The notes: generated by a model from the letters alone, not told the origin. Numbered from the stretch's first letter, positions 53,248-62,002 are shown. The stretch: DNA of 64,000 nucleotides from Bacillota bacterium (GCA_023412665.1 JAEZCA010000008.1:24239-88238), one strand, 5' to 3'. Translations and numbers: made by a program.

Positions 53248-53569
53248 TACACCCCTTACAACAATTAGAATTCTCTTTGCAAATACAATTTTCTTTATTG
53301 GAAGTGATAGCACAGAAAAAGTGTTTTGTTTTGCTGATGTTATCATCATCCAGCGAATAGTACGTCCATTTACCTTCTTCCCGCGCTTTAACAATCCCAC
53401 ATTCACACAGGATTTTCATGTGATGAGACAGTGTAGATTGGGACATTTCAAACTTCTCCAAAATCATACAGGCGCATAGTTCTCCACAGGAGAGCATATC
53501 CACGATCATTGCTCTCTTGTGATCGCCCAACGCCTTGAACACTTTCGTGTTCTCCATGTAGTAGTCCAT
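53234..53569 (-). CDS. arsR: ArsR-family arsenite-responsive repressor
   Basis: 111 residues. Winged HTH with 'STLSHHMKIL' recognition helix. As(III)-sensing cysteines C28, C32 and C34 in 'SCGELCACM', the classic ELCVC-like position, plus an unusual Cys-rich tail ('NCICKENSNCCKGC'). GAGGTG precedes ATG 53569. First gene of the operon; its palindromic operator lies in the promoter at 53596-53633. Confidence 0.94.
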   Translation of the reverse strand: MDYYMENTKVFKALGDHKRAMIVDMLSCGELCACMILEKFEMSQSTLSHHMKILCECGIVKAREEGKWTYYSLDDDNISKTKHFFCAITSNKENCICKENSNCCKGCNENE

Positions 53570-53595
53570 AGCAACACCTCAAATAAATATCTTCG

Positions 53596-53633
53596 ATATG
53601 ATATATCATATGCGTCAAATCGAAAAATGTCAA
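53596..53633 (-). promoter_or_regulatory. ars promoter with ArsR operator
   Basis: Minus strand TTGACA (53633-53628), 17-bp spacer, TATGAT (53610-53605). The perfect palindrome ATATGATATATCATAT (53596-53611) overlaps the -10, fitting repression by ArsR. Confidence 0.75.
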
Positions 53634-53647
53634 TGTGATATGCAAGG

Positions 53648-53716
53648 TGACGTGCTCCCACCACCTATATTGAGTGCTGCGTTTACATCCCGGTCTGTTT
53701 CTGCACCGCATTTTTC
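53648..53716 (-). mobile_element. IS200/IS605 TnpB 3' remnant joined to right end
   Basis: Minus-strand reading gives 'ETDRDVNAALNIGGGSTS', the TnpB RuvC-III motif (D-R-D-x-N-A-A) running straight into the element's right-end sequence CTCCCACCACCTATA (plus strand). The rest of tnpB and the omega-RNA body are missing. Confidence 0.75.
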
Positions 53717-53726
53717 CTTGGTAATT

Positions 53727-54716
53727 CTAATTTTGATAGTTGATATCTTGATCTACAAGATAGTCGAATATTTTAAGATTTGTACCTTCTAATTGTTCCT
53801 TATATATATCCACAGCATTTATACGATTATTTTCATAAGTTTTATAATAATAAATACATTTTTCCTGATCCATACAAGAAGAGTAGGTTGTTAAATCTTC
53901 TAACCCTTCATCTGTAAGGACACCACCTTTAACCATTTTCACATAATCCAGCATATGAAAAAATTGTGTTATGGCTTGTACATCTCCTTCAATTTTAGGC
54001 ATATGTGAGCGAAGATAAGCAATCCTTACAAATCTGGAAACTGAAGCAAAGTCACCAGGTATACCTAACGTTCCAGCACCAACACCTAAGGCTTTTAACG
54101 TATGCTTACCCCATTTAGTTGCTTTTGGTGATATTGGTGTCAGATGTAAATATTCTTTTAGGTTAGTCAGATGCCAATCAAAGGTAGGATTGTTGGTCAT
54201 CACTCCTATGGGGTTATCATGTACAGTTAGGCTGTCTTTTGTCTTCTCTACCACAATTGCCTTTCCTGTCTTATCTGCAATCATCCAATGAAGCATTGGA
54301 ACAGGTGTTTTATCATTGATAGGGCAATCAACTAGCTCTAGATTCCCAATCCCCTGTTTAACCTCTTCTACTGTTTCATGATTTGATAATACCCATTGTA
54401 TAAAGTCATAGGGTGCAATATTATTTTTTCCTTCTATAGGCTCCTTTTCAAAGTATGCATACCCTTCAAAATTTAATCCTGCACAGCCAAGACCCACTTC
54501 ATTTAGACCATCCGCTAAAACAGGGTGATTATCAATTACCGTTCCCATCCCAATCATAGCATGATTATTGGTTACCACATTACCTGTTACTCTATCTTGA
54601 AATTGATAGCTTCTTGGTATAATCATAACTGCTTGATTGAAATTATATGCAAAGTCCATATTTCTTCCAAAAAAACAATTGCCCTCCTGAGATTGTATGC
54701 TTAATCCCGTACACAT
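53727..54716 (-). CDS. Choloylglycine hydrolase-family (bile salt/penicillin V acylase-like) enzyme
   Basis: 329 residues, an Ntn hydrolase without signal peptide. Catalytic C2 (exposed after Met removal), R18, D21, N82, N175 and R227 are all in place. Family members cleave the amide of conjugated bile salts, penicillin V or acyl-homoserine lactones; the sequence alone does not choose between them. No good ribosome site is evident before ATG 54716. AT-rich and flanked by IS605 remnants, which suggests acquisition. Confidence 0.9.
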   Translation of the reverse strand: MCTGLSIQSQEGNCFFGRNMDFAYNFNQAVMIIPRSYQFQDRVTGNVVTNNHAMIGMGTVIDNHPVLADGLNEVGLGCAGLNFEGYAYFEKEPIEGKNNIAPYDFIQWVLSNHETVEEVKQGIGNLELVDCPINDKTPVPMLHWMIADKTGKAIVVEKTKDSLTVHDNPIGVMTNNPTFDWHLTNLKEYLHLTPISPKATKWGKHTLKALGVGAGTLGIPGDFASVSRFVRIAYLRSHMPKIEGDVQAITQFFHMLDYVKMVKGGVLTDEGLEDLTTYSSCMDQEKCIYYYKTYENNRINAVDIYKEQLEGTNLKIFDYLVDQDINYQN

Positions 54717-54867
54717 GTTGACTCACCTCATTTTTATGTTTTCTTCTTAATTAGTATTCTTCGTCTAAGATTAATTATTCTTATACAAATACCTGCTTGA
54801 AAACCTAACCCTATACTATTAATGAATTCTTCCTCCGGCGGTAAAGTTTAACAACACGGTAATAGAA

Positions 54868-54905
54868 ACAGGAGATGCATCATCATTTATAGAAGTATCT
54901 CCTGT
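54868..54905 (-). terminator. Hairpin after the DUF6544-like gene
   Basis: ACAGGAGAT (54868-54876) / ATCTCCTGT (54897-54905) perfect arms with a 20-nt loop, 110 bp past the stop at 55016 on the minus strand; no strong T-run. No gene is visible in 54717-55015. Confidence 0.4.
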
Positions 54906-55015
54906 AATATGTTACATATTTTACTAAAGCCAGATTACTATCTTCATCATTGTAATACCCATAGCTGGTTGGGCCTTGGTGGTAAGTTCTTATGAAATCA
55001 AAGATTTTATATGCC

Positions 55016-55885
55016 TTATTTGTAGTAGTATATATCAATATTATTCGAATCAAAGTAAACTACTTCCTTGTCGGGATATATCTTTATAGCTTGCATGATG
55101 CCCGGTATCAACAAACCATTCTTTTCTTTGTAATTTTCATATTTAGCCTTCCAACCTATTGGAGTCATAACTCCATTTATCTCCTCTACCTGTCGTTCAT
55201 CACTTTCAAAGCTCAATAATCTTCCTTGCTCATCGAAGGTAAATATCCCTTCGCCTTCCACTCCATTATAGGTGATCTTTGCCTTTACATGGGTAGAATC
55301 AATTTCTTCGTATGTCACATAATCCGATAATAAGATGCAGGGATTTACACACGCACCTTCTGCTAACAATGATATCAATCCCGCCTTGTACATTTGTTCA
55401 TTGTGGACATCAAATATTTCAATAGATTTTCCAATCATGCCCTTCATTCCACCTACCTTGTCATCAGAGCAATAATCAATACCATCAAATGGAATTCCAA
55501 ACATGCTAGATTTGCAAAAAGCACTTCTAAATGGTTTATCACAGAGTAACCATAAATTATATTCCATATCAAGTATAGTGCCTTTATTACTGTCAAATAC
55601 AAACTTTGTGTCGTGAAACACAACATTTACTGCATTATTTTTTTTGCTTCCAACCAATCCAATATATTTACAGTGCGTTCTAAATGCCTCGGGTAAACGA
55701 TCTATTTCATCTTGAGTACAAATTGCTTCATTTGCCACAATTTCAGAAATCCGGCTTTTCATATCCTTATTAAAGGAACTTTCAAATGGAGAATATGGTA
55801 TATTCCAGTAAATTATAGCGATTCCTATTAATACAAAAACAACTCCTATAAAAATCATAATTTTGTTTCTCCTCTTTACTTTCAT
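55016..55885 (-). CDS. Membrane-anchored DUF6544-like protein
   Basis: 289 residues, one N-terminal TM (about 9-28), then a soluble domain with 'LPEAFRTHCKYIGLVGSK' near 60-80, 'DMEYNLWLLCDKPF', 'YKAGLISLLAEG' and 'TFDEQGRLLSFES', which fit the DUF6544 (former DUF6920) pattern. Possibly lipid- or ligand-binding in fold; role unknown. Weak ribosome site (AAGGAGCT) before ATG 55885. Confidence 0.72.
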   Translation of the reverse strand: MKVKRRNKIMIFIGVVFVLIGIAIIYWNIPYSPFESSFNKDMKSRISEIVANEAICTQDEIDRLPEAFRTHCKYIGLVGSKKNNAVNVVFHDTKFVFDSNKGTILDMEYNLWLLCDKPFRSAFCKSSMFGIPFDGIDYCSDDKVGGMKGMIGKSIEIFDVHNEQMYKAGLISLLAEGACVNPCILLSDYVTYEEIDSTHVKAKITYNGVEGEGIFTFDEQGRLLSFESDERQVEEINGVMTPIGWKAKYENYKEKNGLLIPGIMQAIKIYPDKEVVYFDSNNIDIYYYK

Positions 55886-55959
55886 CTATAGCTCCTTATA
55901 CATTTTTATGTTAAAGAATCTCCGTTGTCAAATATTTCTCAACTTTCTTAAAAGACATG

Positions 55960-56120
55960 TGACGTACTCCCACCACCTATAGAGGTGGGCCTTCTTGGGA
56001 CGTATCAGCTAACACCGATATAATTACCAAGCTATCCCCATTCACCCAATGGTTCAACATGCTAATGCCATTGTCGTTTAATCGTAGAGTGCCTTGATTT
56101 GTTTGCCCATAACTTATGTA
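55960..56120 (-). mobile_element. Orphan IS200/IS605 right end with omega-RNA-like sequence
   Basis: CTCCCACCACCTATA plus a CCCACC/GGTGGG hairpin (55969-55989) is the right end of an IS200/IS605-type element. On the minus strand the preceding 120 bp (to about 56120) reads like the 3' omega-RNA region of such elements. No tnpA or tnpB remains. Confidence 0.6.
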
Positions 56121-56132
56121 CGAATAAGCAGC

Positions 56133-56474
56133 TTACTTGTTTTTGCATTTTTTACCTATATAAATACTGGCAATTATTATAGATATTATGATAGCCACAA
56201 TAAAAATAATTGCAAAAGGAAGCATTTGATATTCATCCATTTCCCCCGATTCAACCCTATATCCTAAATGTGCCATTATGCATAATGAAAATGATACGGT
56301 TGATGTAACAGCTCCAACTGCCTTACTTAGTTTTTTCTCATTATATTTCGCTTTTTCCTCTGCCGATGCGGTATTGTAACCAGCTATAAGCCAACTGCCT
56401 TTCCCTAAAAACAGAAAAATACTTATTACCAAAAATAATAGTGCTAACACTAAAATAAAAAATACTGTTACCAT
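56133..56474 (-). CDS. DUF3784 family membrane protein
   Basis: 113 residues, three hydrophobic segments (about 4-24, 54-72, 86-106). 'GKGSWLIAGYNTASAEEKAKYNEKKL' (split: 'GKGSWLIAGYNTAS' then 'EEKAKYNEKKL') is the DUF3784 hallmark. Function unknown. GGGAGAATGG precedes ATG 56474. Confidence 0.88.
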   Translation of the reverse strand: MVTVFFILVLALLFLVISIFLFLGKGSWLIAGYNTASAEEKAKYNEKKLSKAVGAVTSTVSFSLCIMAHLGYRVESGEMDEYQMLPFAIIFIVAIIISIIIASIYIGKKCKNK

Positions 56475-56580
56475 AAACCATTCTCCCTTACTGCTTCATG
56501 ATTTTTGTTTTCTATTATAAGACAAATGCAAAAGATATGCACTCAACATGAAGTTTTTAGCTATTCTATATTGTTGTAAA

Positions 56581-56623
56581 GTAGACAAAAAAGGTGTCGT
56601 TAGGACCCATTAGGGCCTTGGAG
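56581..56623 (+). repeat. Short dispersed repeat, copy A
   Basis: GTAGACAAAAA...TGTCGT...CCTTGG.GG; about 75% like 61296-61340. Possible insertion-element end. Confidence 0.35.
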
Positions 56624-56665
56624 GCAGGTTTGTTACAGCACAGAGAATCCGTTCCATTGTGTTCT

Positions 56666-57328
56666 TCATACATACTTATTCTCCTGGGCATATATGATCA
56701 ACTTGCTTCTTTCATTTATATCCGTTTTGGAATACAGACTGCTGATATAATTCTTTACGGTTCCTTCTGTTATGTAGAGCCTTTTTGCTATCTCCAGGTT
56801 GGAAAATCCTTTGCCTACCAGCTTCAAGACTGAAATTTCCCTCTCAGTCAGTCCATCAATGTCTGAGCGTTTCAATGCAGTTCCGCTTCCTTCTGCACCG
56901 GTTTTGTCGCCTGTTATCAGTGAAATAACTTTTGCGGCTATTTCGGGCTGCATTATGGAATTGCCTGCATAGGCATCCCGTATACAATTTACGAGCTTTT
57001 CAGAAGACAAATCCTTGAGTATGTATCCCACAGCTCCGTTTCTTAATGCATCTATGATAAATTCATCATCATCGAAGGTCGTAAGGATTAAGACTTTTAT
57101 TCCAGGGTATTTCTCCTTGATTGCCAAAGTACATTCCACTCCATTCATGACAGGCATTCTTATGTCCATCAATACTACATCGGGATGTGCCGAAGGTATT
57201 TTTTCAAGGGCATCCTTACCATTTTCAGCCAGTTGAACAACTTCAATGTCTTGTTCCATATCCAGTATGGTTTTTAAGCCTTCCCTCATTAAGCGCTGAT
57301 CATCTACTATCATAACTTTTATCTTCAT
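56666..57328 (-). CDS. NarL/FixJ-family response regulator
   Basis: 220 residues from ATG 57328; GGAGGG lies upstream, whereas the longer frame (to 57388) overlaps the kinase. Receiver domain with D9/D10, phosphoacceptor D55 ('VVLMDIRMPVMNG') and 'LTTFDDD'; LuxR-type HTH at about 155-215 ('LTEREISVLKLVGKGFSNLE'). Pairs with the kinase 16 bp upstream; likely controls the divergent 58754 operon. Confidence 0.95.
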   Translation of the reverse strand: MKIKVMIVDDQRLMREGLKTILDMEQDIEVVQLAENGKDALEKIPSAHPDVVLMDIRMPVMNGVECTLAIKEKYPGIKVLILTTFDDDEFIIDALRNGAVGYILKDLSSEKLVNCIRDAYAGNSIMQPEIAAKVISLITGDKTGAEGSGTALKRSDIDGLTEREISVLKLVGKGFSNLEIAKRLYITEGTVKNYISSLYSKTDINERSKLIIYAQENKYV

Positions 57329-57344
57329 ACATCTGCCCTCCTGC

Positions 57345-58568
57345 CTACTGTCCTGGATATTCCCCAACTGCTTGCTCAATATAGCCACTTTGAATAGGAA
57401 TTGAAACCTTTGTTTTAAAGCCGTTTCCCATTGAGCTTGAAAAATCCACCCACCCGCCGGAACCTTCTATTCTTTCCTGTATCCCACTGAGACCAAAACC
57501 TTTTTTTATACGAAGACAGCCCATGCCGTTATCATGGATATTTATCCATATCTTGTCTTTGTCAAGGTTCATTGCTATTTGTATCTCGCTTGAATTTCCG
57601 TGCCGAATAGAATTCGTTATGCTTTCCTGAATGAGCCTGAAAATAATTATTTCAATAGCTGCGGGAAGTTTAATTCCCTGAGGCAAAGTATTATTTAGAA
57701 TAATATGAACGTCGGTGTTATTCATAGTATTGTTAATAAAATCAAGTATGGATTCCCAAAATGGCTTACCTTTAAGAGCCAGTGGACGTAAAGATTTAAT
57801 GGTGCGTTTGACATCATTAAGGCCACTTCTGGTCAATTCCTGGGCTTTTTCCAGCTCTTTTACCAACCTGTCTGCATCCGCCGAAGATAGCTTCTTACAT
57901 ACCTCCAGTTGTACTATGAGTGTTGTCAGGGTATGCGCGAGAGTATCGTGGATCTCTTGGGCCATCCTTATTCGCTCTTTTTCGATCAATAGCTGCTCGG
58001 ATGCAGCCGAGGCATCTATTAGTTTTTTGTATGCTTCTTCAAGCTCTGTGTTGATCCTTTCCAGCTTTTCCTTTTCTTTAATCTGAGATCTGACAAAGTA
58101 ACTGATTCCTATAACAAATACGATTGCTACTCCATTGTTGAAAAATACATCAACAAACACATCTGATAAATTTATAAAGCTTTTATTTATAATGTCTGCT
58201 AAATATATTGACAATACAAAAGGTAAAGACAGAAGAATTCCTGAATACTTGAATTCATAATGTATTGTTGCTTCTGATACGCAAACAAAAAATAGCAGAA
58301 TATTTACGCCTGTTTTATCGATAAAACCTATAAAGATCAAAAAGAATAGTTCAACAACAGTACTTATCCATTGGTACTTTATAGGTTTACTGTAAGCAAT
58401 AAGGTAGAACTGCCTGAAATAGTTGGCAAATATAACAATGAGCATCAGGGAAAGTAAAAATGGCGCATCCCTCAGATTATTGTATGCCAGTATAAGTACT
58501 ACAGCCGATAAATGTGTAAACAGCTTGATGAAGAAAGCTGTTTTTCTAATCTTGTATATCTTTAGCAT
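57345..58568 (-). CDS. NarL-system membrane histidine kinase
   Basis: 407 residues. Five or six TM segments in residues 10-160, a coiled-coil linker, HisKA_3 dimerisation domain with H207 in 'AQEIHDTLAHTL', and a GHKL ATPase ('ITNSIRHG', 'IHDNGMGC', 'GFGLSGIQERIEGSGG'). This is the DesK/LiaS-like architecture with a membrane-embedded sensor. Starts at ATG 58568, shortly before the divergent operon. Confidence 0.93.
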   Translation of the reverse strand: MLKIYKIRKTAFFIKLFTHLSAVVLILAYNNLRDAPFLLSLMLIVIFANYFRQFYLIAYSKPIKYQWISTVVELFFLIFIGFIDKTGVNILLFFVCVSEATIHYEFKYSGILLSLPFVLSIYLADIINKSFINLSDVFVDVFFNNGVAIVFVIGISYFVRSQIKEKEKLERINTELEEAYKKLIDASAASEQLLIEKERIRMAQEIHDTLAHTLTTLIVQLEVCKKLSSADADRLVKELEKAQELTRSGLNDVKRTIKSLRPLALKGKPFWESILDFINNTMNNTDVHIILNNTLPQGIKLPAAIEIIIFRLIQESITNSIRHGNSSEIQIAMNLDKDKIWINIHDNGMGCLRIKKGFGLSGIQERIEGSGGWVDFSSSMGNGFKTKVSIPIQSGYIEQAVGEYPGQ

Positions 58569-58667
58569 AATGCCTCCGCGTTTAATTATAAAAAGAGAAA
58601 CACTGAACCAATACGTTAATAATACCAGTAACTGGATGCATTCGCAATAAAGTAATAAACATCCTAT

Positions 58668-58691
58668 ATGACTTCAGGCATATAAAGTCAT
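58668..58691. promoter_or_regulatory. Inverted repeat between the kinase and divergent operon
   Basis: ATGACTT-N10-AAGTCAT, perfect 7-bp arms, in the divergent promoter region; a candidate binding site for the NarL-type regulator. Confidence 0.45.
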
Positions 58692-58753
58692 TACTTCCTA
58701 TACTACGGCACCATGGATTTCTAAGATAGAATAGATCTATCAAGAAGGAGGTA

Positions 58754-59047
58754 ATGATGATGGACAGAAAAAAATTATTAAAACTAATATCCGTTTTCTT
58801 TGTGCTTTTTATTTTAAGCGGGATTGGATCCATTATTGATTATTATTATGGAATTTATCCACAGATGTTCACGAGGGCATTCAGCTTATATGACGTTCTC
58901 CGTCTCAATAATGCAACGGTGGTTAAATTGCCTGCAGTACCGTTGATCCTGCTGATTTTGACAATATCGGTATTCGTGTATCTGGTCAGAAAGCTGTATA
59001 AGCGTATCGTGAATGAAATAAAAAACGAAAAACAAGGAGTGAAATAA
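58754..59047 (+). CDS. Small two-TM membrane protein
   Basis: 97 residues, TM segments at about 8-28 and 57-77, basic C-terminus. GGAGGT ends 1-7 nt before three consecutive ATGs (58754, 58757, 58760); the third gives the best spacing. Its stop is 2 bp before the hydrolase start, so the pair is an operon. Unrecognised. Confidence 0.75.
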   Translation: MMMDRKKLLKLISVFFVLFILSGIGSIIDYYYGIYPQMFTRAFSLYDVLRLNNATVVKLPAVPLILLILTISVFVYLVRKLYKRIVNEIKNEKQGVK

Positions 59048-59048
59048 C

Positions 59049-60374
59049 ATGGGAACAATTATTTTAATCATCGCAGCCTTAATGGAGGTTGCATTAGTTA
59101 CTTATTCCTTAATAACAAAAGGTTTCCAAATTAGAATCAGAAGCTGGACCCGCATAGGTACATTCGCTGCATTTGTCATATTTTCATCGGTTTCAATCAT
59201 TCAGTGGGGCTTCCGATGGTATCTGCTTACCGCAGTATTGCTTATCTGGGCGATAATCGGCGGTGTATCGCTGGTGCGCATGAAGGTGGATAAGAAAGAA
59301 TTTAAGCCTGTTCGTATTGTGGTTAAGGCAATAGCAATGTGGCTTATTGTGGTTATAGCCATAACACCTGCGTTGATATTACCGCAGTATAAGCTTCCCA
59401 AAGTAACCGGTAAATATCAGGTCGCCACAGCAATTTTTACTTACACAGACAAAAACCGTATTGAGACCTTCAGCAAATTAGGCGAAAACAGGGAGGTTAG
59501 CGTTGAATTCTGGTATCCTGAAGACAACAATGCAAAATTTCCTCTGGTTATATTCTCTCACGGGGCTTTTGGAATAAAGGCCAGCAATACCTCCACTTTT
59601 AAGGAGCTTGCAAGCAACGGATATGTTGTATGCTCCATCGACCACCCCTATCATTCCTTATACACAAAAGATGCTGATGGTAACATTACTACAGTGGATA
59701 TATCATTCATGCAGGAAGTAAATAATGTAAATACCAATGTATATGATGAAAAAACAGAATTCGACATTACACATAAATGGTTGAAGCTCCGAACTGATGA
59801 TATCAGTTTTGTTCTGAATACTATAACTGAGAATACTAAAGCCAAAAGTCCTGATGGGGTTTATGAACTCATCGATACCAACAAAATCGGTTTATTTGGT
59901 CACTCGCTGGGTGGTGCTGCAAGCGCACAGCTTGGCAGAGAACGCCGCGACATAGATGCGGTAATTGATATTGATGGCAGCTTAATTGGTGAGCAAGTGG
60001 AATGTATTAATGGCAAAACCATATTTAATAAAGAAATCTATCCGATGCCAATACTATGTATATATACCGATGCCATGATGAACGCAATTGCCACAACAGA
60101 ATCCGTTTATCCAGGCATTCAGCTTCCGGAAAAGCTAATACCAGCCACTAATCCTAATGCTTTTGAAGTTTATTTTAAGGGAACAAATCATATGAGTGTA
60201 ACCGACCTGCCCCTTGTTTCGCCATTTCTTGTGAACATAATATGCGGCACGTTTAAAAATAACGGTGGAGGGCAAGAAGCAGATAAATATTATATTATTG
60301 AAAAGATGAACAGTAGCGTATTGCAGTTCTTCAACTGCTATCTTAAGGGCGAAGGAAGCTTTTATTCTTCTTGA
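59049..60374 (+). CDS. Membrane-anchored alpha/beta hydrolase, PAF-acetylhydrolase/lipase-like
   Basis: 441 residues. Four TM segments in the first 115 residues, then an alpha/beta hydrolase: oxyanion 'FSHGAFG', nucleophile S286 in 'GLFGHSLGGAASA', acid in 'AVIDIDG' or later, and His in 'GTNHMSVTDL'. The pattern fits the bacterial PAF-acetylhydrolase-like/dienelactone hydrolase group, probably acting on a lipid or ester near the membrane. Likely controlled by the adjacent two-component system. Confidence 0.88.
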   Translation: MGTIILIIAALMEVALVTYSLITKGFQIRIRSWTRIGTFAAFVIFSSVSIIQWGFRWYLLTAVLLIWAIIGGVSLVRMKVDKKEFKPVRIVVKAIAMWLIVVIAITPALILPQYKLPKVTGKYQVATAIFTYTDKNRIETFSKLGENREVSVEFWYPEDNNAKFPLVIFSHGAFGIKASNTSTFKELASNGYVVCSIDHPYHSLYTKDADGNITTVDISFMQEVNNVNTNVYDEKTEFDITHKWLKLRTDDISFVLNTITENTKAKSPDGVYELIDTNKIGLFGHSLGGAASAQLGRERRDIDAVIDIDGSLIGEQVECINGKTIFNKEIYPMPILCIYTDAMMNAIATTESVYPGIQLPEKLIPATNPNAFEVYFKGTNHMSVTDLPLVSPFLVNIICGTFKNNGGGQEADKYYIIEKMNSSVLQFFNCYLKGEGSFYSS

Positions 60375-60558
60375 ACATACTAGAATACGCTTGCCGTTTA
60401 AAACTGATAGCCCCCTTATCCTGGAAACAAAATAATAAGACTTATCATCCTTCATTTAATTTTTATTGACGCAGGTTTCTCCCTATTTTATACTTTAATT
60501 GTAATATTTATATTTCTTATTTCTTATATGTTTGATTTATGAAGTGAGGAAAGAAGAG

Positions 60559-61224
60559 ATGAAAAGAGCATTGATAAACTGGTTAGGATTGTTAGGTCCA
60601 ATCAGCCTGCTATCTTATATAGCAGCGGTCGTATTTTCACCTTTGGCATATCCCGGATATAATTGGATGAGTCAAGCTGTAAGTGACTTAAGTGCGGCTA
60701 ATTCGCCATCTAAAATGCTGTGGAATCAGTTGAGCAGTTTGTACGGAGTATGCGGAATGATTTCAATTATGATGGTGTGTGTATTCATTAAGGATAAGCT
60801 GAACAAAGTTTTGCGGATAGGAATTTATGCTTTTGCAGCAATGAATTGGGTGTCACATATCGGCTATTACTTGTTTCCTCTTTCAAGTAGCGGTTATGCT
60901 GGAACATTTCAAGACATTATGCACACTTATGTGGTTACCGTATTGGTGGTTGTTCTTTCAATCGCTTCTCTGGTTATCATAATGGTTGGCGGATATCGGG
61001 ATAAGAAATTCAAATCCTTAGCTATTTGGGCAACGATTGCATTGACAGCAATGTTTATCGGCGCAATCGGGACAGGTACATTACCTCATGAGTATTTCGG
61101 CATAGCTGAGAGATTCAGCGTTTTTGCAGCAACTGGATTCAATGCGGTTTTAGGTGTATTTTTATTTTATGGGTTTAATAGGTTAAGTTTTTTAGAAAAA
61201 AACCAAATTGTTAATATGCAATAA
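60559..61224 (+). CDS. DUF998 family membrane protein
   Basis: 221 residues from ATG 60559 (GAGGAAAGAAG upstream; the ATG at 60532 lacks one). Six hydrophobic segments, 'YPGYNWMSQAVSDLSA' and 'LPHEYFGIAERFSVFA' typical of DUF998. Function unknown. Nothing clear in the 184 bp before it. Confidence 0.87.
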   Translation: MKRALINWLGLLGPISLLSYIAAVVFSPLAYPGYNWMSQAVSDLSAANSPSKMLWNQLSSLYGVCGMISIMMVCVFIKDKLNKVLRIGIYAFAAMNWVSHIGYYLFPLSSSGYAGTFQDIMHTYVVTVLVVVLSIASLVIIMVGGYRDKKFKSLAIWATIALTAMFIGAIGTGTLPHEYFGIAERFSVFAATGFNAVLGVFLFYGFNRLSFLEKNQIVNMQ

Positions 61225-61295
61225 GTTCGTGTGGAGCCCTCTATTAATCAGTATTTCAGACGTTCAATCCTCACAACGCTTTCTGTATGCCTTGA

Positions 61296-61340
61296 GTAGA
61301 CAAAAATGATGTCGTGTGAATCCACTGGTTCCTTGGCGGA
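61296..61340 (+). repeat. Short dispersed repeat, copy B
   Basis: Partner of 56581-56623, same strand. The remainder of 61225-61497 shows no gene. Confidence 0.35.
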
Positions 61341-61497
61341 GGGGTATTTTTACCAGTCAGTAAAAATTGTGCGCAATAAAGCTTTCAAACTTGTTGTGGT
61401 TTGAGAACTTTACTCTGAACAATTATTCAATTGTCATGATAAAGTCTTTTCCATTATTAATCCGGATTTGAAGTGCACTGATATCTAATTTTCTTTA

Positions 61498-61815
61498 CTA
61501 CCTTGTCATCAGGTTATAAAGTATCTGTGCCATCTGGGCGCGATTTGCTATCTCCGTCGGCGCAAGTTTTCCGCCACTGCCGTTGATCATTCCGGCTTTC
61601 ACAAGATAATCCATGGCCTCCCTCGCCCATGAAGCAAAGCTCCCATTGTCATAAAAGTCTGTAAGCTTCTTGTTTGAGCCACTCTCTGGCAATTTGCCGA
61701 TGACCTTCAGCGCGTTATACAGCATGGCGAACATTTCTTGGCGGTTAATATCCCTGTCCGGAGCAAATAGGTTGTTTCCCACGCCAGCCGAAATCCCCAA
61801 TCGCTTTGCAGCCGA
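61498..61815 (-). pseudogene. C-terminal two SLH repeats of a truncated surface protein
   Basis: The frame reads 'GISAGVGNNLFAPDRDINRQ' and 'KAGMINGSGGKLAPTEIANR' to a stop at 61498. Immediately upstream the SLH frame meets an IS66 fragment in a different frame, and no signal peptide or body remains. Broken by insertion/deletion. Confidence 0.78.
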
Positions 61816-61831
61816 TAAGTAATTGGTGTAA

Positions 61832-62002
61832 TAGGTATTTATGGGTCATTATATATGCCATGGTTTCAGGTGATGCAATAATGCCAGGAAGTGCGTGTTT
61901 TGGCATGGGCACCGTCACTATCGGGGTGGTGGTTTCGTTCTTTTCACAATCACGACATCCATAAACATAACGGATGTTCTCAACAACAGTCTCAACAGCC
62001 AC
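61832..62002 (-). mobile_element. IS66 transposase fragment
   Basis: 57 residues including 'VYGCRDCEKNETTTPIVTVP', 'GIIASPETMAYIMTHKYL': the zinc-ribbon/early catalytic part of IS66 TnpC. Both ends are missing and the right part fuses to the SLH remnant. No inverted repeats visible. Confidence 0.8.

Noticed and set aside
53248..53406. Longer 114-codon version of the small ars gene
   Set aside because: The extra part overlaps arsR in another frame; ATG 53247 has the ribosome site.
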